Shown one piece after another: positions 18,438-27,397 of a DNA stretch of 64,000 nucleotides. The stretch comes from Streptomyces cynarae (GTDB lineage: Bacteria; Actinomycetota; Actinomycetes; Streptomycetales; Streptomycetaceae). A program made the translations under genes and the position numbers. Each line of letters opens with the position of its first letter. The stretch's first letter is position 1. Below the pieces are notes generated by a model, which was given only the letters and a program-made list of their open reading frames with translations, did not search any database and was not told where the DNA came from. The DNA lies in contig NZ_CP106793.1 in the NCBI RefSeq assembly GCF_025642135.1, positions 4,778,001 through 4,842,000 of the forward strand. The letters run 5' to 3'.

Positions 18438-19237
18438 ATGCGTATTCATCGTACGACGCCCACGCGCGCCTTTTCCGTCTTCTCCAACGCTCTTCTCCGC
18501 GATCGCAGCATCTCCTGGTGCGCGGTAGGCGTACTGACGTACCTATTGAGCCTGCCGAACGACGCCCGCGTCACCATCCGCACGCTCGCGGAGCAACGCA
18601 AGGAGGGGCGGGCGCGGATCGCCGCGGCCCTGCATGAGCTGGAGGAATCCCGGTATCTGCGGCGGGTGGTGCACAAGAGCCGCACGACGGGCCAACTCTT
18701 CACCGTCTACGAGGTGTTCGACACTCCGTACGAGGACGAGCCACCGTCGGGTGAATCGGAGGAATCCCAGAACCTGGCCTCCGGCGAGTCGGCCGACGCG
18801 CCGTCGGACGATCCCCCTTCGGGGGAAAAGACCAGGGAAGAAGAACCTCCCTCCCCGCCGCCGCCCCCGCCCGCCGCTCCGAGCGAGCGCACCGCGCTCG
18901 CCGCCAAGCTGCTCGGCCGCGCACACCCCGGCTGACGCTCGGTGCCGAAGACGCGCTGCGGCTCGCGCCACTGGTGGAGGAGTGGTGGGACGCGGGGGTA
19001 AGCAGTGCCCAAGTGCGGGCGGCCCTGACGGACGGGCTGCCGCCGCGCGTGTACTCGCCGCGCGCCCTCATCGAGAACCGCCTGCGCCGCAAGCGCCCGG
19101 CGCCGCCGACGGCCGGACCGGTCACGACCGTCGAGGTTGAGACGCGCACGCCCGGGGCGTCCGCCTACCGGGAGGCCGCCCGGCGAGGCGGCGCGCTGGC
19201 ATGGGCGCTGCTGCGGGGGCAGGCCGCGCCCACGTAG
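18438..19237 (+). pseudogene. helix-turn-helix (replication-initiator-like) protein, frameshifted at the CCCC run 18926-18929
   Basis: From ATG 18438 (CAGGAGC site) the N-terminal winged-helix region reads FSNALLRDRSISWCAVGVL, VTIRTLAEQRKEGRARIAAA and YLRRVVHKSR, followed by an acidic Pro-rich linker, and stops at 18935. In the frame one back the expected C-terminal domain continues: PRLTLGAEDALRLAPLVEEW, AALTDGLPP, SPRALIENRLRRK. Adding one C to the run at 18926-18929 gives GRAHPRLTLGAED and restores a protein of about 266 residues. Family common in Streptomyces near XRE/DUF397 pairs; role unproven. Confidence 0.75.
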
Positions 19238-19323
19238 ACGCACAGACTCCCGGCCGCACGCCCGTGCCGCCGGGTCCACCAACAGAAAGGGATGCGATGA
19301 CTGCATTGCTGGAACGGACCGAA

Positions 19324-19344
19324 ACGGTATACCGACGGTATACT
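19324..19344 (+). promoter_or_regulatory. overlapping operator repeat and -10 box of the antitoxin-like gene
   Basis: ACGGTATAC occurs at 19324-19332 and 19335-19343, an 11-base period (one helical turn); each contains the palindrome GTATAC. The second copy overlaps TATACT (19339-19344), a near-consensus -10 box six bases before ATG 19351. This suits a leaderless transcript repressed by its own ribbon-helix-helix product. Confidence 0.55.
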
Positions 19345-19350
19345 GCCGTC

Positions 19351-19614
19351 ATGGCTGACACCACCGTCAAGGTCGACCCCGCTGTCCGTGACCGCCTCAT
19401 GGTGCTCGCCCGCGAGCGGGGGATGACCATGCGCGACCTGATCGCCGAGCTGGCGGGGGCCACGCCCACCAAGGAAGAACTGCGGAAGCGCTACGAGGAG
19501 ACCAAGGCGTACTGCGAGACGCACTTCGGTGTGACGCTTACGGATGAGGACCACGACAGGGTGGAGAAGGTCTGGCAGGACCTTGAGGCCGGCCGGCCCG
19601 TGGACAGCCTGTGA
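19351..19614 (+). CDS. ribbon-helix-helix antitoxin-like protein
   Basis: 87 residues. The N-terminus DTTVKVDPAVRDRLMVLARE with MTMRDLIAEL matches the ribbon-helix-helix (CopG/VapB-like) fold: a beta strand then two helices. The C-terminal half is acidic and helical, the part that would bind a toxin. Start 19351 was chosen because family members begin MADTTVKVD; an in-frame ATG at 19297 has a better ribosome site (GAAAGG) and would add 18 residues. Overlaps the next gene by 4 bases, as toxin-antitoxin pairs do. Confidence 0.8.
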   Translation: MADTTVKVDPAVRDRLMVLARERGMTMRDLIAELAGATPTKEELRKRYEETKAYCETHFGVTLTDEDHDRVEKVWQDLEAGRPVDSL

Positions 19615-20024
19615 GCGGGACGAGGGCGGGGTCGACGGGGGTCGTGTTCGACGAGTCGGCTCTGCTGGCGCTGGGTTCGGGGAACTCGCTCGCCTCGCAG
19701 TTCGTCGCGAACACCGAGCACGGACCCATGCGGCACGTGTACGTACCGGCGCTCTGCCTCGCCGCAGCCGACGGGATGCGCAAGGGACTGGCTGAGCACA
19801 TCGGGGCACTGCCCGCCGTCGAAATCGTCGAACTCGACTTCGCGGCTGCTTCCACCGTGGGCGCGTTGCTTCGCGACGGGGTGGAGTGGCGGTTGGGCCA
19901 CGCGGTCCACCTGTCCCGCCCGACGCCGGACTGGCCGGATGGACGCCATGTCCTGACGGTCGATCCCGGTCTGTACGCGGACATGCCCCTTGTACGGACC
20001 ATCCGGCTGCCGCGTCAGCGGTGA
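19611..20024 (+). CDS. PIN-like toxin candidate
   Basis: 137 residues. VVFDESALLALG at the start (Asp14) and LTVDPGLYAD near the end resemble the first and last acidic motifs of PIN-domain RNases, but the middle acidic residues are not clear, so the active site may be degenerate. GTG start overlaps the antitoxin-like gene as GTGA. The order antitoxin-toxin, size and overlap point to a type II module; VapC-like RNase activity is inference. Confidence 0.6.
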   Translation: MSGTRAGSTGVVFDESALLALGSGNSLASQFVANTEHGPMRHVYVPALCLAAADGMRKGLAEHIGALPAVEIVELDFAAASTVGALLRDGVEWRLGHAVHLSRPTPDWPDGRHVLTVDPGLYADMPLVRTIRLPRQR

Positions 20025-20068
20025 CCGTCTGCCGGGGGAGGGCGTCCACCGGGAGCCCCTCCCCGGCC

Positions 20069-20719
20069 TCAGCTGAAGACGATCATCGAACCCTGCGCCA
20101 GGCTCCGCGTCGCCGCCGCGTGCAGGCCCAGCCACACATGGCGTTCGCGGGCGAACGGGCTCGGGTCGTACGGAGCCGGAAGCGCGGGTTCCTCCAGGGA
20201 CGTGGGGGCGAGCGGCGGGTCCGGGGCGGCCGGGGGGTTCGCCGGATCGATGCCGATCGACGGGCCCACGAACTCCAGTTCCCGCAGCAACGCCTGCGAC
20301 GAGCCCAACGGGCCGCCGCCCGCAAGGAGTTCGTCGTTCGACAGGGGCTGCGGGAAGTCCACCGGGACGTAGGCGCCGGCGTGGTCGTAGTGCCACACCA
20401 GGTGCGACTGCTGGGCCGTCGACTCGAACATCTCCAGGAGCTGCTCGTAGTCGCCGCCCAGCTCGTCGACCGGGGTCACGGCGAGACCGCACACCTGGAG
20501 CAGATAGGCGCGGCGCAGGAAGTGCAGCGCGTCGTAGTCGAATCCCGCGACGGGGGCCACCTCACCGGTCAGGCCCGGCATGTACTGGTACACCGGCACC
20601 GGCGGCAGTCCGGCCTCGCCCAGCACCTTGTCGTAGAGGGCGAGTTCCTCGGCGAACGGGTTGTCGGGGGTGTGGCACAACACGTCGACGAGCGGGACCA
20701 GCCACAGGTCACAGGCCAA
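20069..20719 (-). CDS. conserved hypothetical protein
   Basis: 216 residues starting at TTG 20719, supported by AAGGAG eight bases upstream. Soluble, acidic and aromatic-rich (HLVWHYDHAGAYVPVDFPQP), with a Pro/Ala-rich linker near residues 160-180 and the ending HVWLGLHAAATRSLAQGSMI. Looks like a conserved Streptomyces family without known role. No signal peptide or membrane helix. Monocistronic, convergent with the toxin-like gene. Confidence 0.75.
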   Translation of the reverse strand: MACDLWLVPLVDVLCHTPDNPFAEELALYDKVLGEAGLPPVPVYQYMPGLTGEVAPVAGFDYDALHFLRRAYLLQVCGLAVTPVDELGGDYEQLLEMFESTAQQSHLVWHYDHAGAYVPVDFPQPLSNDELLAGGGPLGSSQALLRELEFVGPSIGIDPANPPAAPDPPLAPTSLEEPALPAPYDPSPFARERHVWLGLHAAATRSLAQGSMIVFS

Positions 20720-20885
20720 CAGTAAGCTCCTTGGGTTATCGGTGTGGTGCAGGAAGCGTAATGGGCGTGCGGGCGTGCGGGCGGCCGGTCGCGCTCAGCC
20801 GTGCAGGGCCGTGCAGGTCCCATACCCACACCCCGCCCACCCACTTACATGGCGTCGGTGAAAGGGGAGTCGGCCTGCCGCGTGC

Positions 20886-21590
20886 TCAACCAGCGGCCAG
20901 CCGCTCCAGCAGCGCGAGGGAGTGCGCGTTGTACGCGGCGACCACGGCGTGCGCGGCGGCGGGGTCGCGGCGGGCGAGGGCGTCGACGAGTTCGGTGTGC
21001 CCGGCCCACAGCCGGCCCTTCAGATCGGTGACCCGGCGCAGGTGCTGCACCGCGCACACCCAGGACTGCACGCGCAGCCGGTGCAGGAAGTCGGCGAGGT
21101 AGGGGTTGCCGTACAGGGCGCTCAGCTCGCGCCAGAAGCGCAGGTCGTAGCCGATGAGGACGTTCAGGTCGCCGGCCGTGGCGGCGCGCTCGGCCTCCTC
21201 GCCGCGGCGGCGCACCGCGGCGAGGGCGGCGGTGCGGCGCGGGTCGTCCGCGGCGGACCTGCGGTGGCCTGCGCCGACGCCGTCCTCGATGAGGCGGTGG
21301 AAGATGCCGTCGGTGACCAGGCTGCGCGCCTCGATCATGCCGCGGTAGTCGTCCAGGGAGTAGGCGCGGACCTCGAAACCCCGGTGCTGGACGGCGTCCA
21401 GGAGACCCTGCGCCGACAGGTCGACCAGCGCCTCGCGGACAGGGGTCGCGGAGACGCCGTACTGCTCGGCGATCTCCTTCACCGTGAACTCCTGCCCCGG
21501 CTGCAACCGGCCGGCCAGCACCTCGTCGCGGAGCGCGTCCGCGATCTGCTGCCGCAAGGTGCTACGAGTGACGGCGCCATTGCCGGGCAT
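20886..21590 (-). CDS. GntR-family regulator, FCD subfamily
   Basis: 234 residues. Winged helix-turn-helix with LQPGQEFTVKEIAEQYGVSA and TPVREALVDLSAQGLL (about residues 26-65), then an all-helical FCD domain that binds small carboxylates via His/Asp-held metal (FWRELSALYGNPYL; WAGHTELVDALARRD). It lies 105 bases downstream of the aminotransferase gene on the same strand, so control of that gene is plausible. Confidence 0.9.
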   Translation of the reverse strand: MPGNGAVTRSTLRQQIADALRDEVLAGRLQPGQEFTVKEIAEQYGVSATPVREALVDLSAQGLLDAVQHRGFEVRAYSLDDYRGMIEARSLVTDGIFHRLIEDGVGAGHRRSAADDPRRTAALAAVRRRGEEAERAATAGDLNVLIGYDLRFWRELSALYGNPYLADFLHRLRVQSWVCAVQHLRRVTDLKGRLWAGHTELVDALARRDPAAAHAVVAAYNAHSLALLERLAAG

Positions 21591-21695
21591 CGTTGTCTGG
21601 GTCCCCCCATCCGCGTACGGGTGCGTGTTCCTGCCGGAGACACGTCACCTTACGCGGTGGGGAGCCCATGAGCGCCCTGTCTGAGATGCAGCCGG

Positions 21696-23051
21696 TCAGA
21701 CCGTGTACTCGTCGGCCACGGACAGCGCCGCGTCCAGGGCCGCGAGGCCCTCCTTCGCCTCCGCCTCGGTGATCGTGCAGGGCGGGACGACATGGGTGCG
21801 GTTCATGTTGATGAAGGGCCACAGACCGTGCGCCTTGGCGGCGGCGGCGAACGCGGCCATGGGGGCGTTCGCCTCACCGGTGGCGTTGTACGGCACCAGC
21901 GGCTCCCGGGTCTCACGGTTCCTGACCAGCTCCAGGGCCCAGAACATGCCGACGCCGCGCACCTCGCCCACCGACGGGTGCCGCTCGGCCAGCGCGCGCA
22001 GCCCCGGCTCGATGACCTGCGCGCCGATCACGGCGGCGTTCGCGACGACGCCCTCCTCGGCCATCACCTCGAGCGTGGCGACCGCGGCGGCGCAGGCCAA
22101 CGGGTGACCGGAGTAGGTCAGGCCGCCCGGGTAGGGCCGCCTGCCGAAGGTCTCGGCGATCCTCGGCGAGATGGCGACACCGCCGAGCGGCACATAGCCG
22201 GAGTTCACACCCTTGGCGAAGGTCATCAGGTCCGGGACCACGTCGAACAGTTCGGCCGCGAACCATGCGCCGGTGCGTCCGAACCCGGCCATCACCTCGT
22301 CCAGGACGAAGACGATCCCGTGCTTGTCGCACAGTTCGCGCACGCCCGCGAGGTAGTCGCGGGGCGGGACCATGATCCCGGCGGTCCCGGGGATGGTCTC
22401 CAGGACGATCGCGGCGATCGTGCCGGGGCCCTCGAACGCGATCGTCGTCTCCAGGTGCTCCAGCGCCCGCTCGCACTCCTGCTGCTCGGTCTCGGCGTAG
22501 AACCGCGAGCGGTACAGGAACGGCGCCCAGAAGTGCACCACGCCCGCCGCACCGCTGTCGGAGGCCCAGCGGCGCGGGTCGCCGGTGATGTTCACGGCCT
22601 GCTGTGTGCCGCCGTGGTAGGAGCGGTACGCGGACAGCACCTTGGGCCGGCCGGTGTGCAGGCGCGCCATGCGCACGGCGTGTTCGACCGCGTCGGCGCC
22701 GCCGTTGGTGAAGAAGATCTTGTCCAGGTCGCCGGGGGTGCGCCGGGCGATCAGCCGGGCGGCCTCGGAACGGGCCTCTACGGCGAAGGCGGGCGCGAAC
22801 GTGGCCAGGGTCGCGGCCTGCTCCTGGATCGCGGCGACGACCTTGGGGTGCTGGTAGCCGATGTTGGTGAAGACGAGCCCGCTGGTGAAGTCGAGGTAGC
22901 GGTTGCCGTCGTAGTCCCAGAAGTACGACCCCTCCGCACCGGCGACGGCGAGCGGGTCGATGAGCTCCTGCGCTGACCACGAGTGGAAGACGTGCGCACG
23001 GTCCGCGGCCTTGACGGCGGCGCCGGCCTGGGGGTCGGTCTGAGGGATCAT
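21696..23051 (-). CDS. class III (omega) aminotransferase
   Basis: 451 residues, fold type I PLP enzyme. Landmarks: FTNGGADAVEHAVRMAR, YHGGTQQAVNITGDPRRW, FVLDEVMAGFGRTG (PLP-binding Asp), and MTFAKGVNSGYVPLGG with the Schiff-base Lys. Family members move the amino group of omega-amino acids, diamines or beta-alanine to pyruvate or 2-oxoglutarate. With the adjacent GntR/FCD regulator it suggests a catabolic unit for an amine; the exact substrate is not readable. Confidence 0.92.
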   Translation of the reverse strand: MIPQTDPQAGAAVKAADRAHVFHSWSAQELIDPLAVAGAEGSYFWDYDGNRYLDFTSGLVFTNIGYQHPKVVAAIQEQAATLATFAPAFAVEARSEAARLIARRTPGDLDKIFFTNGGADAVEHAVRMARLHTGRPKVLSAYRSYHGGTQQAVNITGDPRRWASDSGAAGVVHFWAPFLYRSRFYAETEQQECERALEHLETTIAFEGPGTIAAIVLETIPGTAGIMVPPRDYLAGVRELCDKHGIVFVLDEVMAGFGRTGAWFAAELFDVVPDLMTFAKGVNSGYVPLGGVAISPRIAETFGRRPYPGGLTYSGHPLACAAAVATLEVMAEEGVVANAAVIGAQVIEPGLRALAERHPSVGEVRGVGMFWALELVRNRETREPLVPYNATGEANAPMAAFAAAAKAHGLWPFINMNRTHVVPPCTITEAEAKEGLAALDAALSVADEYTV

Positions 23052-23250
23052 GCGGCGAGGCTAGGAGCGGCGGAGTCGGGCGGGACATGGGCGGGATGTC
23101 TGCGCTCAGGGGTATTCCGCGACAGGTTGTCGGGTGCGGGGCGCCTCGACGCGGCCCGTTACGGAACCGTGCACGCCGCTGCCGCCGACTCCCTCTGGGG
23201 CGGCACTATTCTCTGGCTGTCGCACGCACAGGGGGGTAGGTGAGGCGGCG

Positions 23251-25131
23251 ATGGAACGGCTGGGGACCGGGGATCCACTGGGGGTCCCCCCGGGCTTCAA
23301 GCTCCGGGGGAGCGTCGGGGGCTATCGGCTGCTGGCGCGGCTGGGGGCCGGCGGTATGGGCAGCGTGTATCTGGCCCGCTCCGACCGGGGCCGTACGGTC
23401 GCGGTGAAACTCGTGCGGCGGGAGCTGGCCGAGCAGGAGGAGTTCCGGGCCCGCTTCCGGCAGGAGGTGCAGGCCGCGCGGCGGGTCGGCGGGTACTGGA
23501 CCGCGCCCGTCCTGGACGCCGACACCGAGGCCGACATCCCCTGGGTCGCCACCGGGTACGTCGCCGGGCCGACCCTCCAGACCGTCGTCTCGCAGGACCA
23601 CGGTGCGCTGCCGGAGCGGTCCGTGCGCGTGCTGGCCGCCGGGCTCGCCCACGCCCTGCAGGACATCCACGCCGCCGGGCTGATCCACCGCGACCTGAAA
23701 CCGTCCAACGTCCTCGTGACCATCGACGGCCCCCGGGTCATCGACTTCGGCATCGCCCGCGCGCTGGAGACCCTCACGGGCGCCGGGTTCACGCGCACCG
23801 GGGCGCTCGTCGGGTCGCCCGGGTTCATGGCGCCCGAGCAGGTGCGGGGCGACCGCGTCACACCCGCGTGCGACGTCTTCTGCCTGGGCTCCGTGCTCGC
23901 GTACGCCGCCACGGGCGCCCTTCCCTTCGGGGGCGCGAACAGCGGGGTGCACGCCCTGATGTTCCGCATCGCACAGGAGGACCCGGACCTGGAGGGCCTG
24001 CCGGAGGGGCTGGCGGAACTGGTGGGGGACTGCCTGCGCAAGGACCCGGCCGCGCGGCCGACCCCGGCGCAGATCCTGGAACGCACGGGCGCCGACGACA
24101 CGCTCAGCGAGGGCCGCAGCCGCGACCCGTGGCTGCCGGGCGCCCTGGTCGCCCAGCTGGGGCGCCATGCGGTGCGGTTGCTGGACACGGAGGATCCGGA
24201 GGAACCGGAGGACCCTGAGGAATGGGATGGTCCGGAGCGTCCGCAGAGGCCTGGGGGTCCGGAGAGGCCGGGGCGTCCGGAGAGGCCGTGGGGTCCGGAG
24301 GGCCCGCAGGGGCCCGGGGTTCCTGAGAGGGCGGGATCGGGGGCTCCCGGCACTGCGGATGCGCCCACGGCTCCGGCACCTCTGTCGGCTTCCACGATCC
24401 CGGGGCCGCCCCCCGCCTCGGGCGCCCCCTACGGCGCGGTACCGCCACCGCCCGGCGTCTTCGGACCTCCGCCGCAGCAGCCGCGGCCGCCCGCCCCCGC
24501 AGGCTGGGGCACGCCGCCGTACGGTCCGTCCGCGTACGGTGACCCGGCGCCTGCGCGGCGCAGCGGACGTTTCACCGCCCTGCTGATCCTGGTCGCCCTG
24601 GTCGTCGCCCTCGGTGCGGGCGGTTCGGTGTACGCGGTGCTGCGCGGGGACGGGACCGGCACCACCGGCGGCGGCACCCCGTCGCGGACCTCCGCCCCGT
24701 CCACCACCCCCGGCCCGAGCACGCCCGGGCAGCCGTCCTCGTCGGCCTCGGCGTCGGCGTCGGTCTCAGCCGGCACCGGCTCTCCGGGGGCCGTCCCCGA
24801 CGCCTACCTCGGCACCTGGACCGCCGCGATCGACAACGCCACCGGGCACAACACCCGGCGCCTGGTCATCCAGCAGGGCGGGGTGGGCGACACGGTGTTG
24901 TCGCTGACCGCCGACGGCGACACGTACCACTGCGTCTTCCGGGCCGAGCTGGCCGAGAAGCCCGCCGTGAACGGCCCGCTGCGGATCGGCCCGTCCACGG
25001 TCGGCGGCGGCCGGCCGGCGTCGTCCTGCACCCCGGGCGGCGCGTCAGAGCTGACGCTGCTCCCGGACGGCCGCCTCAAGCGCGTGAACACGACCACCGG
25101 CGAGGCCCTGACCTACACGAAAACGGGGTAG
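23251..25131 (+). CDS. membrane Ser/Thr protein kinase (PASTA-less, Hanks type)
   Basis: 626 residues. Kinase domain about 25-275: G-loop LGAGGMGSVYLA, Lys53 in VAVKLV, HRDLKPSNV with catalytic Asp148, DFGIARAL, and APEQVRGDR. A long Pro/Gly/Glu juxtamembrane linker carries degenerate (R)PERPxGP repeats, followed by a single membrane helix (LLILVALVVALGAGG) and a Ser/Thr linker. The outer C-terminal domain of about 110 residues (YLGTWTAAIDNATGHNTRRL; two Cys) probably senses a ligand. No PASTA repeats, so not a PknB-type cell-wall kinase. Monocistronic. Confidence 0.93.
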   Translation: MERLGTGDPLGVPPGFKLRGSVGGYRLLARLGAGGMGSVYLARSDRGRTVAVKLVRRELAEQEEFRARFRQEVQAARRVGGYWTAPVLDADTEADIPWVATGYVAGPTLQTVVSQDHGALPERSVRVLAAGLAHALQDIHAAGLIHRDLKPSNVLVTIDGPRVIDFGIARALETLTGAGFTRTGALVGSPGFMAPEQVRGDRVTPACDVFCLGSVLAYAATGALPFGGANSGVHALMFRIAQEDPDLEGLPEGLAELVGDCLRKDPAARPTPAQILERTGADDTLSEGRSRDPWLPGALVAQLGRHAVRLLDTEDPEEPEDPEEWDGPERPQRPGGPERPGRPERPWGPEGPQGPGVPERAGSGAPGTADAPTAPAPLSASTIPGPPPASGAPYGAVPPPPGVFGPPPQQPRPPAPAGWGTPPYGPSAYGDPAPARRSGRFTALLILVALVVALGAGGSVYAVLRGDGTGTTGGGTPSRTSAPSTTPGPSTPGQPSSSASASASVSAGTGSPGAVPDAYLGTWTAAIDNATGHNTRRLVIQQGGVGDTVLSLTADGDTYHCVFRAELAEKPAVNGPLRIGPSTVGGGRPASSCTPGGASELTLLPDGRLKRVNTTTGEALTYTKTG

Positions 25132-25140
25132 GCACAGGCC

Positions 25141-25164
25141 CGGTCACCCGGTCACCCGGTCACC
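25141..25164. repeat. 8-bp tandem repeat, 3 copies
   Basis: CGGTCACC three times head to tail, spanning the end of the SLATT gene (stop complement at 25160-25162). Confidence 0.85.
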
Positions 25165-25922
25165 TGGCCTCCGGCGGCCGCTGCCGGGGCATGTTGGGCC
25201 GTGCGCCCGGCGGCGGGAACCGCCCCGGCAGGGTGCCCTCGGGGCGGGGCGCCGCCGCGCCCGACGACTGCATCGCCAGCGGTGCCGACCCCGTGCGGAA
25301 CTCCGCCATCCAGTCCGCCGTCTCCGCCCGCACCAGCTCCGTCACGTCCTCGGAGAACCGCCGCAGTACCGAAAGGCAGCGCTCCGCGGCCTCCGCCGCG
25401 GTCCCCTCCGTCGGCCCCAGCACCTCCCGCACGCTCTCCGAGGCCCAGTCGAACTGCAGCGCCTGAAGCCGCCGCCCGATCGCCTGTGCCGTCGCCACGT
25501 CCCGCATCCATCCGGACGTCACCCCGAAGTACCGGTCCCCGGCGACACACGCCACCCCCACCAGCAGCGACAGATACGCCCACGGCGCCACCCCGTCCGC
25601 CACCCCGGTCAGATCCAGCAGCGGCAGCGCGGCCCCGCACACGGCGCCCACCGCCGCGCCCGCACGCAACGCCTGCGCCCCCCGCCGTTTCCACACCCGG
25701 TTCGCGAGGTACCAGGCCGCCGTCTCCAGCGCCCGCCGCTCCACCCACCGGTACAGCTCGTCGAGCCGCTGCGCGGCTCCCCCAGTCGCCGTGCGGGAAC
25801 GACCGGCCCATGAGGTCGCCGGGGGCACCGGGGTCGCCCGGGTCGCCCGGCCGCAGCCCCGCCGCTCCGTCGCCCCGCCCGTCCTGGAGCGGACCCTCGG
25901 GCTGCATCTCCGGCTGACTCAC
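25160..25922 (-). CDS. SLATT-type two-helix membrane protein, apparent frameshift at C run 25779-25783
   Basis: From GTG 25922 (AGGGAG site) the N-terminus reads SQPEMQPEGP and RSFPHGDWG, then frame is lost. Skipping one G in the run complementary to 25779-25783 continues as AAQRLDELYRWVERRAL and then two membrane helices (AGAAVGAVCGAALPLLDL; WAYLSLLVGVACVAGDRY) followed by a helical tail. The arrangement matches SLATT proteins (SMODS/SLOG-associating two-TM domain), some of which are predicted pore-forming effectors in nucleotide-signal defence, while others are housekeeping. No nucleotide cyclase gene is nearby, so a defence role is not supported. Convergent with the kinase gene. Confidence 0.68.
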
Positions 25923-26308
25923 CCGGCACTCCCTACCTACGGCTATGACGTTCCGCGATGCACAATCCCCTGCACGTTCCGCGGTACGTGCGCTGCTCAC
26001 TTCGTGCACCCCCGCAGTGTGCTCGTGACGCATGGTGCTGAAGCGCCGCACCCTTCCTACCGCCGGGCGGGTGGCGGGCAACCTGGTTTCGCGGCTTTTC
26101 CGCCCGGAAGGGGGCCTTGGTCGGGTATACGACGCTCGGCAAACTCACTCGAAAGAGTGCCGCCGTGGGTGGGAACCGAGTCCGGACGGGCTACCCCAGC
26201 GCGCACCCCGGTGACCACGTAGGCTCGTGCCGAGGCGGCAAACCCCGCCCTGACATCCGTACTCGCATACGCACATCCGAGCCGAACCGTACGAGGCAGG
26301 AGCTGATC
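25923..26308. other. intergenic region upstream of ybaB
   Basis: No gene seen in 386 bases. It holds a GNRA-capped hairpin, CACTC-GAAA-GAGTG (26146-26159), related in look to the TTCAC...GTGAA elements at 42493 and 44332, and the promoter for the ybaB-recR unit presumably lies here. Confidence 0.5.
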
Positions 26309-26647
26309 GTGATTCCCGGTGGTGGGCAGCCGAACATGCAGCAGTTGCTCCAGCAGGCGCAGAAGATGCAGCAGGACCTCGCCAACGCGCAGGAGGAGCT
26401 GGCGAGGACCGAGGTCGACGGTCAGGCGGGCGGCGGCCTGGTGAAGGCGACGGTCACCGGTGCCGGCGAGCTGCGCGCCCTGGTCATCGACCCCAAGGCG
26501 GTGGACCCGGAGGACACCGAGACCCTCGCCGACCTGATCGTCGCGGCCGTCCAGGCGGCCAACGAGAACGCGCAGGCGCTCCAGCAGCAGAAGCTCGGCC
26601 CGCTGGCCCAGGGTCTCGGCGGCGGCATCCCCGGCCTGCCGTTCTGA
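26309..26647 (+). CDS. ybaB: YbaB/EbfC nucleoid-associated protein
   Basis: 112 residues from GTG 26309 (GGCAGGAG site). An N-terminal helix rich in Gln ([20 protein letters not shown]), then [20 protein letters not shown] and [10 protein letters not shown], the EbfC fold, and a Gly-rich tail. Homodimeric, binds DNA and compacts the nucleoid; almost always encoded just before recR, as here, 150 bases upstream. Confidence 0.95.
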   Translation: MIPGGGQPNMQQLLQQAQKMQQDLANAQEELARTEVDGQAGGGLVKATVTGAGELRALVIDPKAVDPEDTETLADLIVAAVQAANENAQALQQQKLGPLAQGLGGGIPGLPF

Positions 26648-26720
26648 GCCCACCGGGCGGTCCCGCCCGGGGAAGGGTGTCCACCGGACCGTCCCTTCTG
26701 CGAAAGGCAAGCGCCAACTA

Positions 26721-26762
26721 CCGTACGTACGAAGAAACCGAGCCCGGCTACGGTACGTACCG
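26721..26762. repeat. two short palindromes between ybaB and recR
   Basis: CGTACGTACG (26722-26731) and the perfect 12-bp palindrome CGGTACGTACCG (26751-26762), 29-30 bases apart, followed by a third half-copy GTACCGAAG. They lie in the 150-base leader of recR and could be operators. Confidence 0.6.
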
Positions 26763-26797
26763 AAGCCGTACCGAAGCTCTTCAGGAAAGGCAGTCCG

Positions 26798-27397
26798 TTG
26801 TACGAAGGCGTGGTCCAGGACCTCATCGACGAGCTGGGGCGGCTGCCCGGCGTCGGTCCCAAGAGCGCGCAGCGGATCGCCTTCCACATCCTGCAGGCCG
26901 AGCCGACGGACGTGCGCCGCCTCGCCCAGGCGCTGCTCGAGGTGAAGGCGAAGGTCCGCTTCTGCGCGACCTGTGGCAACGTCGCGCAGGAGGAGCTGTG
27001 CGGCATCTGCCGCGACGCCCGCCGCGACCCGTCCGTCATCTGCGTGGTGGAGGAGCCGAAGGACGTCGTCGCAATCGAGCGGACCCGCGAGTTCCGAGGC
27101 CGCTACCACGTGCTCGGCGGCGCGATCAGCCCCATCGAGGGCGTGGGCCCGGACGACCTGCGCATCCGTGAACTGCTCGCGCGACTGGCCGACGGCACGG
27201 TCACCGAGCTGATCCTGGCCACGGACCCGAACCTGGAGGGCGAGGCCACGGCGACGTACCTCGCCAGGATGATCAAACCCATGGGCCTGAAGGTCACCCG
27301 CCTGGCCAGCGGCCTCCCGGTGGGTGGCGACCTGGAATACGCGGACGAGGTCACCCTCGGCCGCGCCTTCGAGGGGAGACGACTCCTAGATGTCTGA
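26798..27397 (+). CDS. recR: recombination mediator RecR
   Basis: 199 residues, standard length. TTG start with AGGAAAGG just upstream and the family N-terminus [19 protein letters not shown]. Helix-hairpin-helix [13 protein letters not shown]4 zinc finger [17 protein letters not shown], and Toprim domain [14 protein letters not shown] ... [15 protein letters not shown]. Works with RecO and RecF to load RecA on gapped DNA. Overlaps the DUF5063 gene by 8 bases. Confidence 0.98.
   Translation: MYEGVVQDLIDELGRLPGVGPKSAQRIAFHILQAEPTDVRRLAQALLEVKAKVRFCATCGNVAQEELCGICRDARRDPSVICVVEEPKDVVAIERTREFRGRYHVLGGAISPIEGVGPDDLRIRELLARLADGTVTELILATDPNLEGEATATYLARMIKPMGLKVTRLASGLPVGGDLEYADEVTLGRAFEGRRLLDV

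Noticed and set aside
25923..26308. 4.5S/SRP RNA near ybaB-recR
   Set aside because: The conserved SRP core and GGAA tetraloop were not found in this gap.
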